DNA from: Sipunculus nudus
Taxonomy: Eukaryota > Annelida > Sipuncula > Golfingiida > Sipunculidae
Assembly: GCA_026874595.1 (NCBI GenBank)
Contig: CM049306.1
Coordinates: forward strand, 40,550,019 to 40,614,018
DNA: 64,000 bases
Reading direction: 5' to 3'
Shown here in pieces: positions 1 through 11,500 of the stretch (positions are counted from its first letter, which is position 1; each line of letters begins with the position of its first letter). Made by a program: the position numbers and the translations under genes. Under the pieces are notes generated by a model. It saw only the letters and a list, made by a program, of their open reading frames with translations. It was not told where the DNA came from and searched no databases.

Positions 1-771
1 CTTCCATAGGGTGAGGTATTTATTGGGGTGGATCAGTGTATTTCTATATCCGTATTTGGTTAAATCATTTTTCGGGTTGAACTTCTTATAGGGCCTCCTT
101 TCGGGTTTTTTTTTTGTTTCTTCTGACATTTCCATTTGCGCCAAATCTCCAATATGGCTTATTTTCAAACGCTTAATTTTGGGCAAAATATAAGTTCTAG
201 TAAACCAGTTAAAAAAATTATACCCTGATATCTAATTTGACCTTGACCTTATTTCTAAGGTCGTTTACTCGGTAAAACGCCCATTATCGCCTACTTCTTG
301 TAACTACATGTTTGCACTAAATCTCCAATGTGGCTGATTTTCAATAGAAGAAAAAGGGCTACAATATTATTCCACGTACGATTAAGGAAAACGGAGTTAT
401 TAGTGGGTGCAAAATATTTTTTTTCTTTCAAAGCGGATCATGATCGAGTGATGTAAATTAAGGGGGCCTGTTCGGCCCGCACCCCCTTTCAGCAGCAGCA
501 AATTTTCTCAAAGGTTTCAAACCAATTCTTAGACGACCCTCTCTCTTTCTGGACCCGAAGTTTTGTTTCCCATAAGTTTGAGTGAATAAGACACTCCTTT
601 TTCAAAATTCCTGCATCCGCCCGTGAATTAGCTGCTATACCTCAACCATAACGAAAAAAAAACATAATCAGCAGTACTTTTATTCCTACAGCAAAATTAT
701 GGAAATAGACAAAAACAGAATATTTTGATATATATATGGCGCCACTACATGAACTTACGAAGATAATTGTG

Positions 772-1751
772 AAAAAAAAAAAATTTACTAGCGGTATATC
801 CATGATTTCGACATGCCACCTGTAACATCCGGGTTTTATTGTGTACGCAAAATCTCGGCCCGATGAGCGTTTTCGAGACAAGGGGGGGGGGGGGGGGATA
901 AACGTGTTTCGATTTTAAAGGCGCGGAGATGCAACACGAAGGAACTGTGAGGACGGCGTTCAGGCGTGATCGAATCTGTTGGTAAAATTTGGTGGTAAGG
1001 CATACGTATCGGCGGAATAACCCTCTTTTGGACCACGCCTAAATTCCCAAATCATAGTAGGATGCACCTATCAGTCCAATGCACAGTGATTATGTAAAGT
1101 ACATTCTCGGCAAACAAAACATTAACTTTTTTAGTGCAGAAAGTGACAAAATGTTTATAAAAGCTTAGAATACAGGACATTTTCACTTCGCAAATGATAA
1201 TATTTTTTGGCGAACTCTGCCAGGTATGTGTAAAACTTGCGAGATAGTTGGACCATGCTACAAAATAATTATAATAACAACTTTGACGTATTACAAACAA
1301 AATGACACAATGTACACAACATGATTATTCCTAGAAGACATGAATGTATATACCATACACGACATGAAACATCAGCAATGACATGTGTATGAGTTATAGG
1401 TTTGGTCCCCATATTAGAACTTTAACACTAGAGAAGCATATACTCGTTTCATGCGAATCCTAATATAATGGGAGGATTTAGGCGTGGTCCAAAAAAAAAA
1501 CGTTATTCCGCAATCCCCTTATTAAACGTGGTCTTGCCACCAAGTCTCTCCGTAAACGGTGACTCACCTTGACGCTGTATACGTGGAGTGCTTTCGTGTT
1601 GCATCCCTACGCCCTTACCGAACCCTGACAGGTTTATTTCTCCAAATTATTCGCAACCGCTCATGGGGGGTGTCATTTTGCGTACACACTAAAACCCGGA
1701 TGTCACAGGTCGCATGTCGAAATTATTGGTTTACCGCTAGTTAAAAAAAAA
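772..1751. mobile_element. Fold-back element with ~285-bp inverted arms
   Basis: The left arm (772-1055) and the reverse complement of the right arm (1461-1751) align along their length: CTAGCGGTA, TTTCGACATG, CATCCGGGTTTTA, GTGTACGCAAAAT, GATGCAACACGAA, GCGGAATAAC and GGACCACGCCTAAAT appear in the same order. The spacer 1056-1460 is AT-rich and has no transposase. A 16-base poly-G (882-897) sits in the left arm only. Probably a non-autonomous DNA transposon; target duplication not identified. Confidence 0.82.
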
Positions 1752-2947
1752 TCAAGCCACGATAAAGAAACCTGGAATCCCATGAACCAACTTCCGCTGG
1801 ACCGGTCACATTCACATTCGTACGACCAAATACTAAGTCTATTGTGACGTCACATTGACGTCATAAGCTGATGTTTCAACATATATAAATATTCTCCGTT
1901 CATATACTTTATACTTTTATATTATACTGTATCACTTTCATTGATTGAAAGTTTTATCTCCAATAACTAGAATCCTAAGAAAGTTTTTTTAAACATGAAT
2001 GGCTTTTAGTGAAAGTGAAAATATGTAATCGGTCATTTTATGGTACGCCCGGGTCCAGGATTTTTCCAAGGCGGTCAGAACATACACTGGCATATACCGT
2101 ATACATGGATCTGTGCTTTATTGGTATTTGTGCTATATTCCTTTTCTGTATATAATAGAACTGACAGTAATTTTCCTATATATATTACATTTTAAATTTT
2201 ATATATATAAATGTAGCAGAGAGCTTTTACTAATAGCCAGATTTATAAGACATTGTTACCGGGGGGGGGGGGATTTAATTACAAAGTTCACTAGTCACGC
2301 AAAGTACCCTAAACATACCATAGCTTTCTGTGTTATAAGGTCAGAAACGTGACCGTAATCAACCTCACGACGCGCTGCATGCAATCGAATTAATCGTTGC
2401 ATTAATGTTGCAGTGCGAGTGAAGCTTTCAAACTGGTACTATAAGGTCGTGATTCTGAGCTTTGTTTTAACCCGATTACGTATCATTAGTTATATATAGA
2501 ATATGTGCACAGTCAAGTCACGGCTTAATGCGCAATTACCAATTAAGGTCCTTGCTTTTGTGTATATTTCTACACCAGGACCGCGATTATATAGTGCATA
2601 CAATCAAAGAACTGGCCAAGTCATGCTATATAATGCAATATAATTCATTGTTATAGCCTTTTTATGGGTAAGCTGTTAATACACGTACGACTCAGTACAG
2701 GCATTAATTAATACTGAACTGGTATTAAAGACTCCTTAATGTCAGAGGGAAAGAATGGCGCTATGTATGGGTAAAGTCTAAGATTAATCATTGAAACATT
2801 AAAAACGTATACGCTAAATCCATACATGTCCGTAAGTCATACAACATGAGGTCAGGTAATCCTATAACTGAATGAGAGATAGAGTTAGTATGTTTATATA
2901 AAACTAGCAATTACCCGTGCTACGCACGGTTTGGAGCGAACTCGAGG

Positions 2948-3030
2948 ATCCGTACGGTGGTATCGGAAATCCATCGAAAATCCGGAGATACGGAAAATCA
3001 CACAAATCGCCTTACGCTATTAATATATAG
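2948..3030 (+). repeat. Short dispersed repeat next to a CCGTGC-TAC-GCACGG hairpin
   Basis: ATCCGTACGGTGGTATC..GAGATACGGAAAATCAC..AATCGCCTTACGCTATTA is repeated at 4443-4509 with an internal deletion. Directly upstream, 2915-2929 is the hairpin CCGTGCTACGCACGG. Confidence 0.75.
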
Positions 3031-3722
3031 TTCCATTATATGTATAGTGTTGTGGGTAAAAAAATTTCGGGATTGTTTCGGATCAGCGTACAGTGGCACA
3101 CGGTCTCTCGAATTAAGCCAGTCCCTAAAATGCGGTCGGGGTCTTTGACAAATAGTCACCTACACATGTACCATATGACATGAGAAACTTATCTATAATA
3201 TCACATATACATACAAAAGAAACTGTCCAAGAAATAGACCTTATAGACGAAAATGCAAAGAAAAACAGCTTTATTGGTGAAAATAGTAACAGTGATGGCC
3301 ATGACTTATACGCAGTAAGCATACATATACTGAATGAAAGAAAAAGTCTTTCAAAACAAAGAGTATTACATAAACATCATTGAAATGAAATGCCATGGCA
3401 CCTGCATGTAAAAGGAGCTAATATCAGCACAAACTTATTAAATTTACAATTTTACAGGAGATTTACATTTGTAACTGCTGTAATGAGGAAAAATCTCCAT
3501 TTAAAAACAATTTAAGTCAATATTATATATATATATATACAACTTTGGTAATGTATAATGGCACTCAACACGTGTACACATCACACTGTACCAACCAAGA
3601 TGTGAATTTAATTAACATTTTCTTTACATCTGTCACATGGTAGGCCTACATGTGTTGGTGAATATTTGTCAAGGACCTCAATCTCATGCAAGGCCCTGGA
3701 CTACGTGCGACCGGTGATTGTA

Positions 3723-4039
3723 TAAGGCCAAATGAAAAAAAGGTTTGGTTCTTAGACACCGCATTCGTCAATTTTACCCCCCCCCCCCCCGCATGTTTCA
3801 AAATTGTTATTTTGATTTTCATCTTTAAAGAAGATAAAATAATACAATTTTGATCAGATTTCTTTTGTTATAGAGTGCTTTTGCCTGCTTAGCAAAACAA
3901 ATCTGTTATTGTAATACTTTTCCCTGATCATATGACATTTTTATCGAAACATACAAAACAAAGGTAAAATATCGCCCGCCCGCACATGTTCTGAAAAAAA
4001 AATGCCTGAGAATCAAACCTTTTTTTTTTTTTGGCCTAA
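3723..4039. mobile_element. MITE with ~30-bp terminal inverted repeats, copy A
   Basis: The left end (TAAGGCCAAATGAAAAAAAG then GTTTGGTTCTTAGACA) is inversely repeated at the right end (TGCCTGAGAATCAAACC, T-run, GGCCTAA). The 317-bp body is non-coding and includes 14 consecutive C at 3777-3790. A related copy is at 25261-25568. Confidence 0.82.
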
Positions 4040-4442
4040 CCATCACGATTTTCCTGTTACACGGTAGTTGTGCACTCAAGCATATCAGGTCATGTGAAGG
4101 AGCCCTCTTTTTTCAACCCCCCGGTCGCAGGAAGGCCTTCAAACCAATTCTTTCAAAGATCCCCCTTTTGAGAAAGGTTCGCCGATGGGGATTATTTCGG
4201 GCCGGTCACCACGAAATGTGAGAAAATCCCAGATAGGGCCCCCGGAGTAAAACTCTGTCCCGCCATCACACACCCTGTGGCAATTGTGTTACCGGGCCCA
4301 AAGACACAAAGAAAAGAGGCGCCCGCGGGGGAGCAAATATTAAAATTATTAATTATGCAGGTAATACGTAAATATTGCAAATAAAAGGGGGCGGAATCTC
4401 TTCGGACAAACCCAAAGCATATGCATGTCGAAAATCACGGCA

Positions 4443-4509
4443 ATCCGTACGGCGGTATCAGAGGAGATACGGAAAATCACAAAAATCGCCTTACGCTATT
4501 AATATATAG
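4443..4509 (+). repeat. Short dispersed repeat, second copy
   Basis: Matches 2948-3030 but lacks about 15 bases of its middle. It ends at the same TTAATATATAG. The ACCCGTGC hairpin is absent here. Confidence 0.75.
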
Positions 4510-5195
4510 ATGTCAATATAATAGTAATTTCTGTTCAGAAAACTTGTCATAACGCCTCTGTGACGGATGTATGAGCTTGTTTATATGTATTAGCGCCATT
4601 CCGGATCCCGCTCCCTGATATTAGAGTCTACGACCAGCGGGCTGGCTGTCAGAGTGCCGTTGCATCCTTCAACGAAGTTAAAATTAAGGCTCTATGAGAA
4701 TGCAAATATATTCGTCATTTCTGACAACACCACATGGCCTACAAGTATGCTGTCACTTGACATAAACCAGGCCAATTGCTATCTTTTCAGTATACTTTCT
4801 AACAACACCTAACATGAGCGAGACAAAGTCCATTTTAACACAGCAGATTGTTAAATCCCTCCGCATTTTTGTTGGATTTATGACCGCATGAATACAAGCA
4901 CGGCTCACACGGTTAACTGGACGCAGCCAACCCTGTACGAGATACAGGAAATGACTCTTTATACCATAGAGACGGATTTTCAGTTTGAGTTGTGAGTACA
5001 TATGTATTCTTTTGTGTTAATTCATCATTCGTAGCCTAGTGTTAAGGGCTGTTTGCTACGATATGGATGCAACATGATGGAAGACCACCGCGATCCATTC
5101 CTCGATATGGCTTGCATCACGACTCAAGTTAAAACAGGCTTACCAGCCTAAAATCTGAAGTGTCTACGGAGTCATGTTGGCATGGCTGTTTTATG

Positions 5196-5508
5196 TATAA
5201 GCTGTTTGTAAACATGTAACACGCTAAAATATTAACAAAGAGAAAAACCGTGCACGTAACCTAAGGTATTTGGTTGCATACATACATGTGTAAGTGGAAG
5301 CTGATTTAGGTCACTTGTTCCAAAACGCCCTTTACTAATCCTTGGTTTGTCTGACTCGCATGATGCCGTAAGATGCCTTGTTGAATGTGTTTGAATTATT
5401 TTGCGGGCCCCCACATGTTATAAACACGTGGATATAAACAAAACGAACAGCCTAAGTGCGATGGAATCAGCGTTTTCTGGCCATTTTAGTTAAGGTTAAA
5501 AGGATTAT
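5196..5508 (+). repeat. Dispersed ~330-bp repeat, second copy
   Basis: Member of the family described at 17706-18036: ACGTAACCTAAGGT, TTAGGTCACTTGTTCC, ATAAACACGTGGATATAAAC and AAACGAACAGCC in the same order. Confidence 0.72.
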
Positions 5509-7408
5509 CTTTTCTTCATAGACTTCAGATATATCAGAATAGAAACCTGTGATCAAGATAGCATTAAGGTCATCAAGGCTCAATCATGAAGATCTATTTT
5601 AAATATTTGTTTGCGGAAACAATATCCCTGTTATAAAAAAAATATATAAAATTTCTTTATAGAGAGCATTGCATTAAACAATTAAAATATATTTTTCGCC
5701 GGTCCATGCGCATTGAGCTGTTTGTTTTGTTTCGCAAAATATGAAATTAGACCCAGTTAAACTGTTCCAAATCATTTAGGTTTACATGTGCTGACATGCA
5801 TAGTGATGTTAATGGTCACTAGTCACTAGTCTGATATAAAGACGACCTTTTTAGACTTCCAATCGAACATAAAGCTCTTTGTGACGAAATAGTAATTTCG
5901 CTTATGAATATTTATGTGTCTGTTCAACTAAAGCTTTCTGTGGTGCGCTAATTGTGAAATGCACTCCTCTCGCATTTATACTTTATAATATAAGCCTCAT
6001 TATATTCCTCTTAGGCCATTTCATTCTTTCACTTCCCCCACGGGTATAGCCGTGTATGTTGCTGTGTATGTTGCCAAGCATGACTGTCTGACCGATAGCT
6101 TTGCTTATCTGCCTTCAAGATCACATGCATGCATTGTTTGGTTGTCGTGAATAGTGTCGCTGTACGTTCAAATCCGAGTGGTGATTCCATATGTATTGTG
6201 AATGGATTAACACCTCAAAACAATATCAACGTAAGACATCTTTGCAACAATCTAATACTTTTGTTTTACTTTTGAAGTTTTGTGAAACTCCAAAAGGACC
6301 TTTAAACGATAATTTCATTGATGTAAATTATGACAAGAGAGGACATTTGAAGTCATGTTTTGAGAAAGGTGATGGTATTAGTTCATTTCCCTCATAGTAT
6401 AGTAATTTTAAAATAAGCTTAGGATACCCAGGCATAATGGGTACGTGTGATAATTTTTTATTTCTTGTCAATGTAGTATACAGCAGATATTTATTTATAA
6501 CATGATTTGCTGTGATGGATTATCTAAAAAACGTTTCTTTTACAGCTAGGTACGGATCATATACACCCGATTAATTTGTATTGTAATAGACCTACATATA
6601 GACAATAATGATAATTTTGCAATAAAATTGTAGTCTTGACATTAGTAACATCATACTTTGTCTTTGTCTCTGAGAACATTGTACACAGTGTTGTATTTGT
6701 ATATTTATGTATATGTCATCAGTGTAGCAGGTCTCGAGTCATCTTTTCAACGACCCTGACTCGAGTTTGGAGTCGGTAAGAGGTAAGAACACGAGATATC
6801 TGCATGGCCACGTCCATCTCACGTTTAGTTGATCAAAGAAAAGCTCCGTCACATGGTATAGAGACTTATGTAGAGGCCTACGTACATATCATGCGAAAAA
6901 AAGACTATATACTGTGCTTCATCTCTATATTCAAGTAAAAAGCTACTCTTATTTAATAATAGGTCGAATTTTGCTCCCACTTTGTTCCCGCTCCATCGAT
7001 GTGTACACTTTCACAAAATACACATGAAAATCTCAAATTTCTATTTAAATATTTTTGTTAATAAGGAGATTTATACTCTACTTGGTTGCCAGATGACTCG
7101 GACACGGAGAAGGTCCATGGATTTGGACTCGGAACTCAAGAACTCGAGTGGCCTGGACGCGGACGTGGACTCGTGGTCGGATTATGTGGACTTGACAACA
7201 TCACTGCCGTAACCCACGCACAAACACGCACACATTGATTAAGCTCAACATATTAGAATTTAATTAAGGATGCTGTTTATATAATTACCCTTTTATCTTA
7301 ATGACCCCCTGTTAATGAATGATGATATTATCACATTATTTATTTTTGGTACAATAAAAAAGTGAAACCTTTTAACGCCTCAGTGATGTTTGGTCACAAC
7401 CTTAGACA

Positions 7409-7450
7409 CAGTTGTGGCTCTGTTGTTAACAATTAACAGAGCCACAACTG
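7409..7450. repeat. Perfect 16-bp palindrome with 10-nt loop
   Basis: CAGTTGTGGCTCTGTT (7409-7424) is exactly inverted at 7435-7450 around the loop GTTAACAATT. Outside it, GTCACAACC and GTCGCAACC are direct repeats. It lies 35 bp from the MITE at 7486. Confidence 0.9.
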
Positions 7451-7485
7451 GGTCTAGTCGCAACCTCAGCTTGCACTGTAATACC

Positions 7486-7780
7486 CCTTTCACACGGCAA
7501 ACGCAAACCGTTTTGAAAACGTTTTGAGCGTTCACAAGGCACTCCAAAGCGTTTTCAAACCATTTTGGCCAAAACGTTTTGGATCAAGTTTAGAAGGTTT
7601 CGAATGCGAATCGTTTTATCCGCTTTGCTTAACTGTCGCGTGAACGCTTTGAAACGTGTTTTAAAACGGTTTGAAAACGACTTGGCCTTATATGCCCGTG
7701 TGAACGCACTAAAACGTTTTACCCCTTTTACCCTAACAGATTTGCAGAAATCGGTTTGAAAACGTTTGCCGTGTGAAAGG
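7486..7780. mobile_element. 295-bp MITE with perfect 18-bp terminal inverted repeats
   Basis: CCTTTCACACGGCAAACG at 7486 is exactly inverted at 7763-7780. The interior repeats GTGAACGC, AAAACG and TTTGAAAACG in both orientations, which leaves open frames on both strands; these are not genes. Superfamily not assigned. Confidence 0.85.
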
Positions 7781-8468
7781 TGTACAATAAAAAGCTTCGC
7801 ACAACACTTTGGTATCGTCAAAACATATTTATAACATCAAATATATATATTTCACCGCTAAAATATATATGTGTGTGCTTTTATCAATAATAATCATGAT
7901 TATAAATTATATAAAATTATTTAATAATACAATAAAAAACTATTTTGAAAAGGTAAAATAGCATAAAAAATCATCATCTTAATTAAATAAAGGATCTTAT
8001 TTTTAGTTGTCCCAATTAAGTCTCCATATGATGCTTTAATTTGTTTGGGACGATATATGATATAATAATAAGAAAATAATAGATAATTAATAAGAAGAAA
8101 GCCATATTAAATTAACAAGTGTATACGTGTTATAGCTAAAGAGATAGTTCATAGGTTTTTTTTTTTTTTAGTTATATCAAGTAATTGAAGTTCATAAAAA
8201 GGCGTTATGCTTGGAAACCGTTATTTAAAGTCACTTATGTTTGGTCCGCACTGTATCCCGACTTTAAATGTGTCCGAACGTATGTGGAACCAGTCTACTG
8301 CACAAGAATTAATGACGTTCTACGCTATTGTTTTCTTTCACGCGCTCCGAAATGTCAACTATTGCAATTATGCATCACGCGTGGGGGAAATGTTAGACCC
8401 AAACACTGTGTGACTGTTAACAGGGGAAACTGGTCTGTAAAAAGGGAGAGGTGATCCTGTCTTAAACG

Positions 8469-8528
8469 ATGCCCCCTGTAGCAGCTAAGAGACCTTTCTC
8501 CCAGACAATTCCAGAACCCGCGCCCGAG
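8469..8528 (+). CDS. ACTR8: ACTR8 exon 1 (residues 1-20)
   Basis: Twenty codons from the ATG to a GAG followed by GTACAGT, phase 0. The sequence KRPFSQTIPEPAPE resembles the KRP...VPE stretch just before the actin fold in vertebrate ARP8, and it joins in frame to exon 2 (PIQGTSIVVIHPGS). A stop lies in frame immediately upstream. The exon is too short for ordinary ORF finding. Non-coding 5' exons could precede it. Confidence 0.8.
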
Positions 8529-11500
8529 GTACAGTCAATCATAAAACAGCAACTGGTTCAGTCAATTGAACGGCTTCAGCTTTCACTTAAGTTTCAGCTC
8601 ATCTGCAAAACACAAGCTGTCCCACAAAGTTACAGTCGCGATTAAAATAAAAATAGCTTGAATCTGTAGATGTGTAGTTATTTTAGTTTTATCTGCAAAC
8701 AACAAAATTAAAAGCATGAAATAACCCTCGTGGATCCCAAGCTGAAGCTGTAAGAAAAATCAAGGTTTCTGGGCATGCCTGCAAACCCAAAATTCTAAAA
8801 GCACTGAAGTGCTATTATGCGATAAAAGATGTAGTGTATCCCAGGCCTGAATGTATTAAACTGTTCATGCGACTGTACAATCACGTGTTGCAGACGTGAG
8901 GGAAAAATAGTAAAAACTTACATGCCGACCCACTTTTCCTTCAGGCTGTACCTGTTAACGTGCGTACCCGTGTGTACACCTGTCGCATACTGTTATTAGG
9001 TGCAAGGAATCTCGACCTTGGGCGTGGTGGCCTGGGGTTCATACAACACAGCTGCTGAGTTATGACTGTTAAAAAAAAGCATAGACCTGTCAATCACAAA
9101 AAATGTTTCAAGGCATCATTACAGATGCAGATTTATATTTTTTTATATCTATATCCCCAGATGATATGAAAAAGTGTGCACATATGTAAAAATAATCTGT
9201 TACAATGATACATTTCAACCGCTGCTGAAATATGTATAATTTATTGAAAAATTATAATTCATAATTAATAGCTTTGAAATATCACCATTAGTATGAAGTC
9301 TGTGAATTTTTTTATATCAATGATAAAAGGAAAGTTTTAAGATGTAGTCTGTAGATAATATTTAAGCAATCGCTGAAGTTTCAAAGGTTCTGGTGATACC
9401 CTGCACCCCATAATCCCCAATCACATACCAGCCTTCAAAGGGGGGGGGGGGGCTATAACACATTTTTACCCTTCCCCTTTTAAACAAAATTAAGAATATT
9501 TAGAAAGTACAGCTGAACAGTACATGTGTTATATTTGTAACTGCACTGTTTTACTGATGATTTTACAGATCAATCAAACAGAATTAGGTGTAAACAATAG
9601 CGTCAGATACCAGACTAATTATCAGCGACTAATCTGTGGGACACCCCAGGAATTTGTTATGGTATCCATGGAGATGCACACATTCCTTATATCCTCTTTT
9701 AACATATTCTTTATATCTAGAGGTGCCCTTGCTTGAAGTTTTAACCTGTGAAACTCTTTTTCACTCAACTAAGTCGCCCTAACCCTAATATATAATCCCA
9801 GCTCAGTTCACAAACTCACACATTTATTCTTAGTTAAATGCTCATTATTTTAATTAACATTGTTTATGTGCAAAATTCATCCATTCCTACATGTAAGAAT
9901 AATAACTTGCTATCAAAGTAGGACTATTTAGATGTAATTCATGGTAAGATTAGCTTGTCCATGAGGTGTGGCCCAACTCCTCAAATGGTTTCCCTCATTT
10001 ATGTGTCACCTGTGGCTGTGTGATATGTTCAACAGTAGTTAAATAAGAATTAAAGGAAGATAGAATATTTATTGATAACCTGTGTATATAATTGGTGATC
10101 TGTACAAAAATATTTGAGGATCTTTCTCTTGTTATTGTATTTTAATAAAGCAGTTCACATGTGGATTCTATCTATGATTATGGTCATTCTGACAAATCTG
10201 TTTAAACAAACAATTTAAAATAATGGTCTCAATATAAATATGATATTTTATTTCATAATTTTACTTGTTAGGTTTAAATTTTCTTGCAGCCGATCCAGGG
10301 GACATCCATTGTGGTAATTCATCCAGGCTCCTACAACTTGAGGCTGGGTCGCGCGTCGGACCCTTTCCCAGTAAACGTCCCACACTGCATTGCTCGCCGT
10401 CACAAGCGTCCAGGAGAGCAGGCACATTTTGAAGACAGCTGGCTCATCAGACCAGAGTGTCAGGTAGAACCTCCTTGTACAATAAACTTATACATACATG
10501 TGAAGTGTGTGCTTATATAGGGACCCTTTTCACATACCAGGCATGTTAAATATACATGAAATATATAACATTTTTTCCAAGGAGGTACTACCTGCGTTAA
10601 GTGAAAAGGCATGTTTTGTGGCTGTGCTACAGTATTGGTTGAATTGCCAGTTTTAAATCAATCAGTTATTTGAAATTTAATGTTATCTAGGAGCACTCCA
10701 AGAAAATGTCAATGTTCATCATGGATTATTATTATTATGAATTGACTATCACACATTGTAATATTTTTTTGTCATGGTTGACACCAATGCCACACATCAG
10801 ACTATGTATTCTGGCGTAATTTTTATGTGATACTGTAATTTACTGGTAATGGTGTAATATGCATGTAACAATGTAAAATACATGTAACTGTGTAATATAC
10901 ATGCAACAGTGTAATAAATATGTAACAGCATAATACACAAGTCACAGTGTAATATTAATGTAACAGTGAGTCCTATTATAAAATGCATTGCCTTTTGAAA
11001 TAACTGATTCAGAAAATTTGTAATGTTAGGTTGTGTTTAGTTAAACCTTTATTTGTTGAAGGGGTTCCTGTAACAACTATATAAAAAATTACTTCATTTG
11101 ATTGATTGACAGGATTTATTGATGTTCAGAGCTATATAACATCATCAGTAAAAAGATGGGTTTCATTTGAATGGCCCCCCTTCTTTGCATGAATAATTTG
11201 CATGAATAAAATACATAATCATAAAGATTTATATTTTTATTACTGTATAAAATGAAACATGTATTACAACATGTCTAAGTCATCTTCTTCAATATTAATA
11301 ACTTGAATGCTTCCAGTTAATTTTTTTCTTCTTTACACTCTGGTTTTAACCTCTATATTTGTGTATCCAGATAACATGTTATTATGAGATGTCCCTTGAT
11401 GCTCTACATTTTTTGTTCCTCAGCATGAGCAGTACAAACTCCAGTTACAGCAGGGTCTGTCAGACGCGGAAACTACCCTGAGGGCTCGTCCAACATCAGA

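Larger units (their letters stand above)
1..8468. other. Intergenic region upstream of ACTR8
   Basis: No gene recognised. Apart from the elements listed separately it is AT-rich sequence with short runs of G or C (12 G at 2261-2272). The ACTR8 promoter must lie near the right end, but I see no clear TATA box or initiator. Confidence 0.6.

Noticed and set aside
7555-7821. Basic 64- and 88-codon frames on both strands
   Set aside because: They lie inside the MITE at 7486-7780 and arise from its repeated AAAACG motif.
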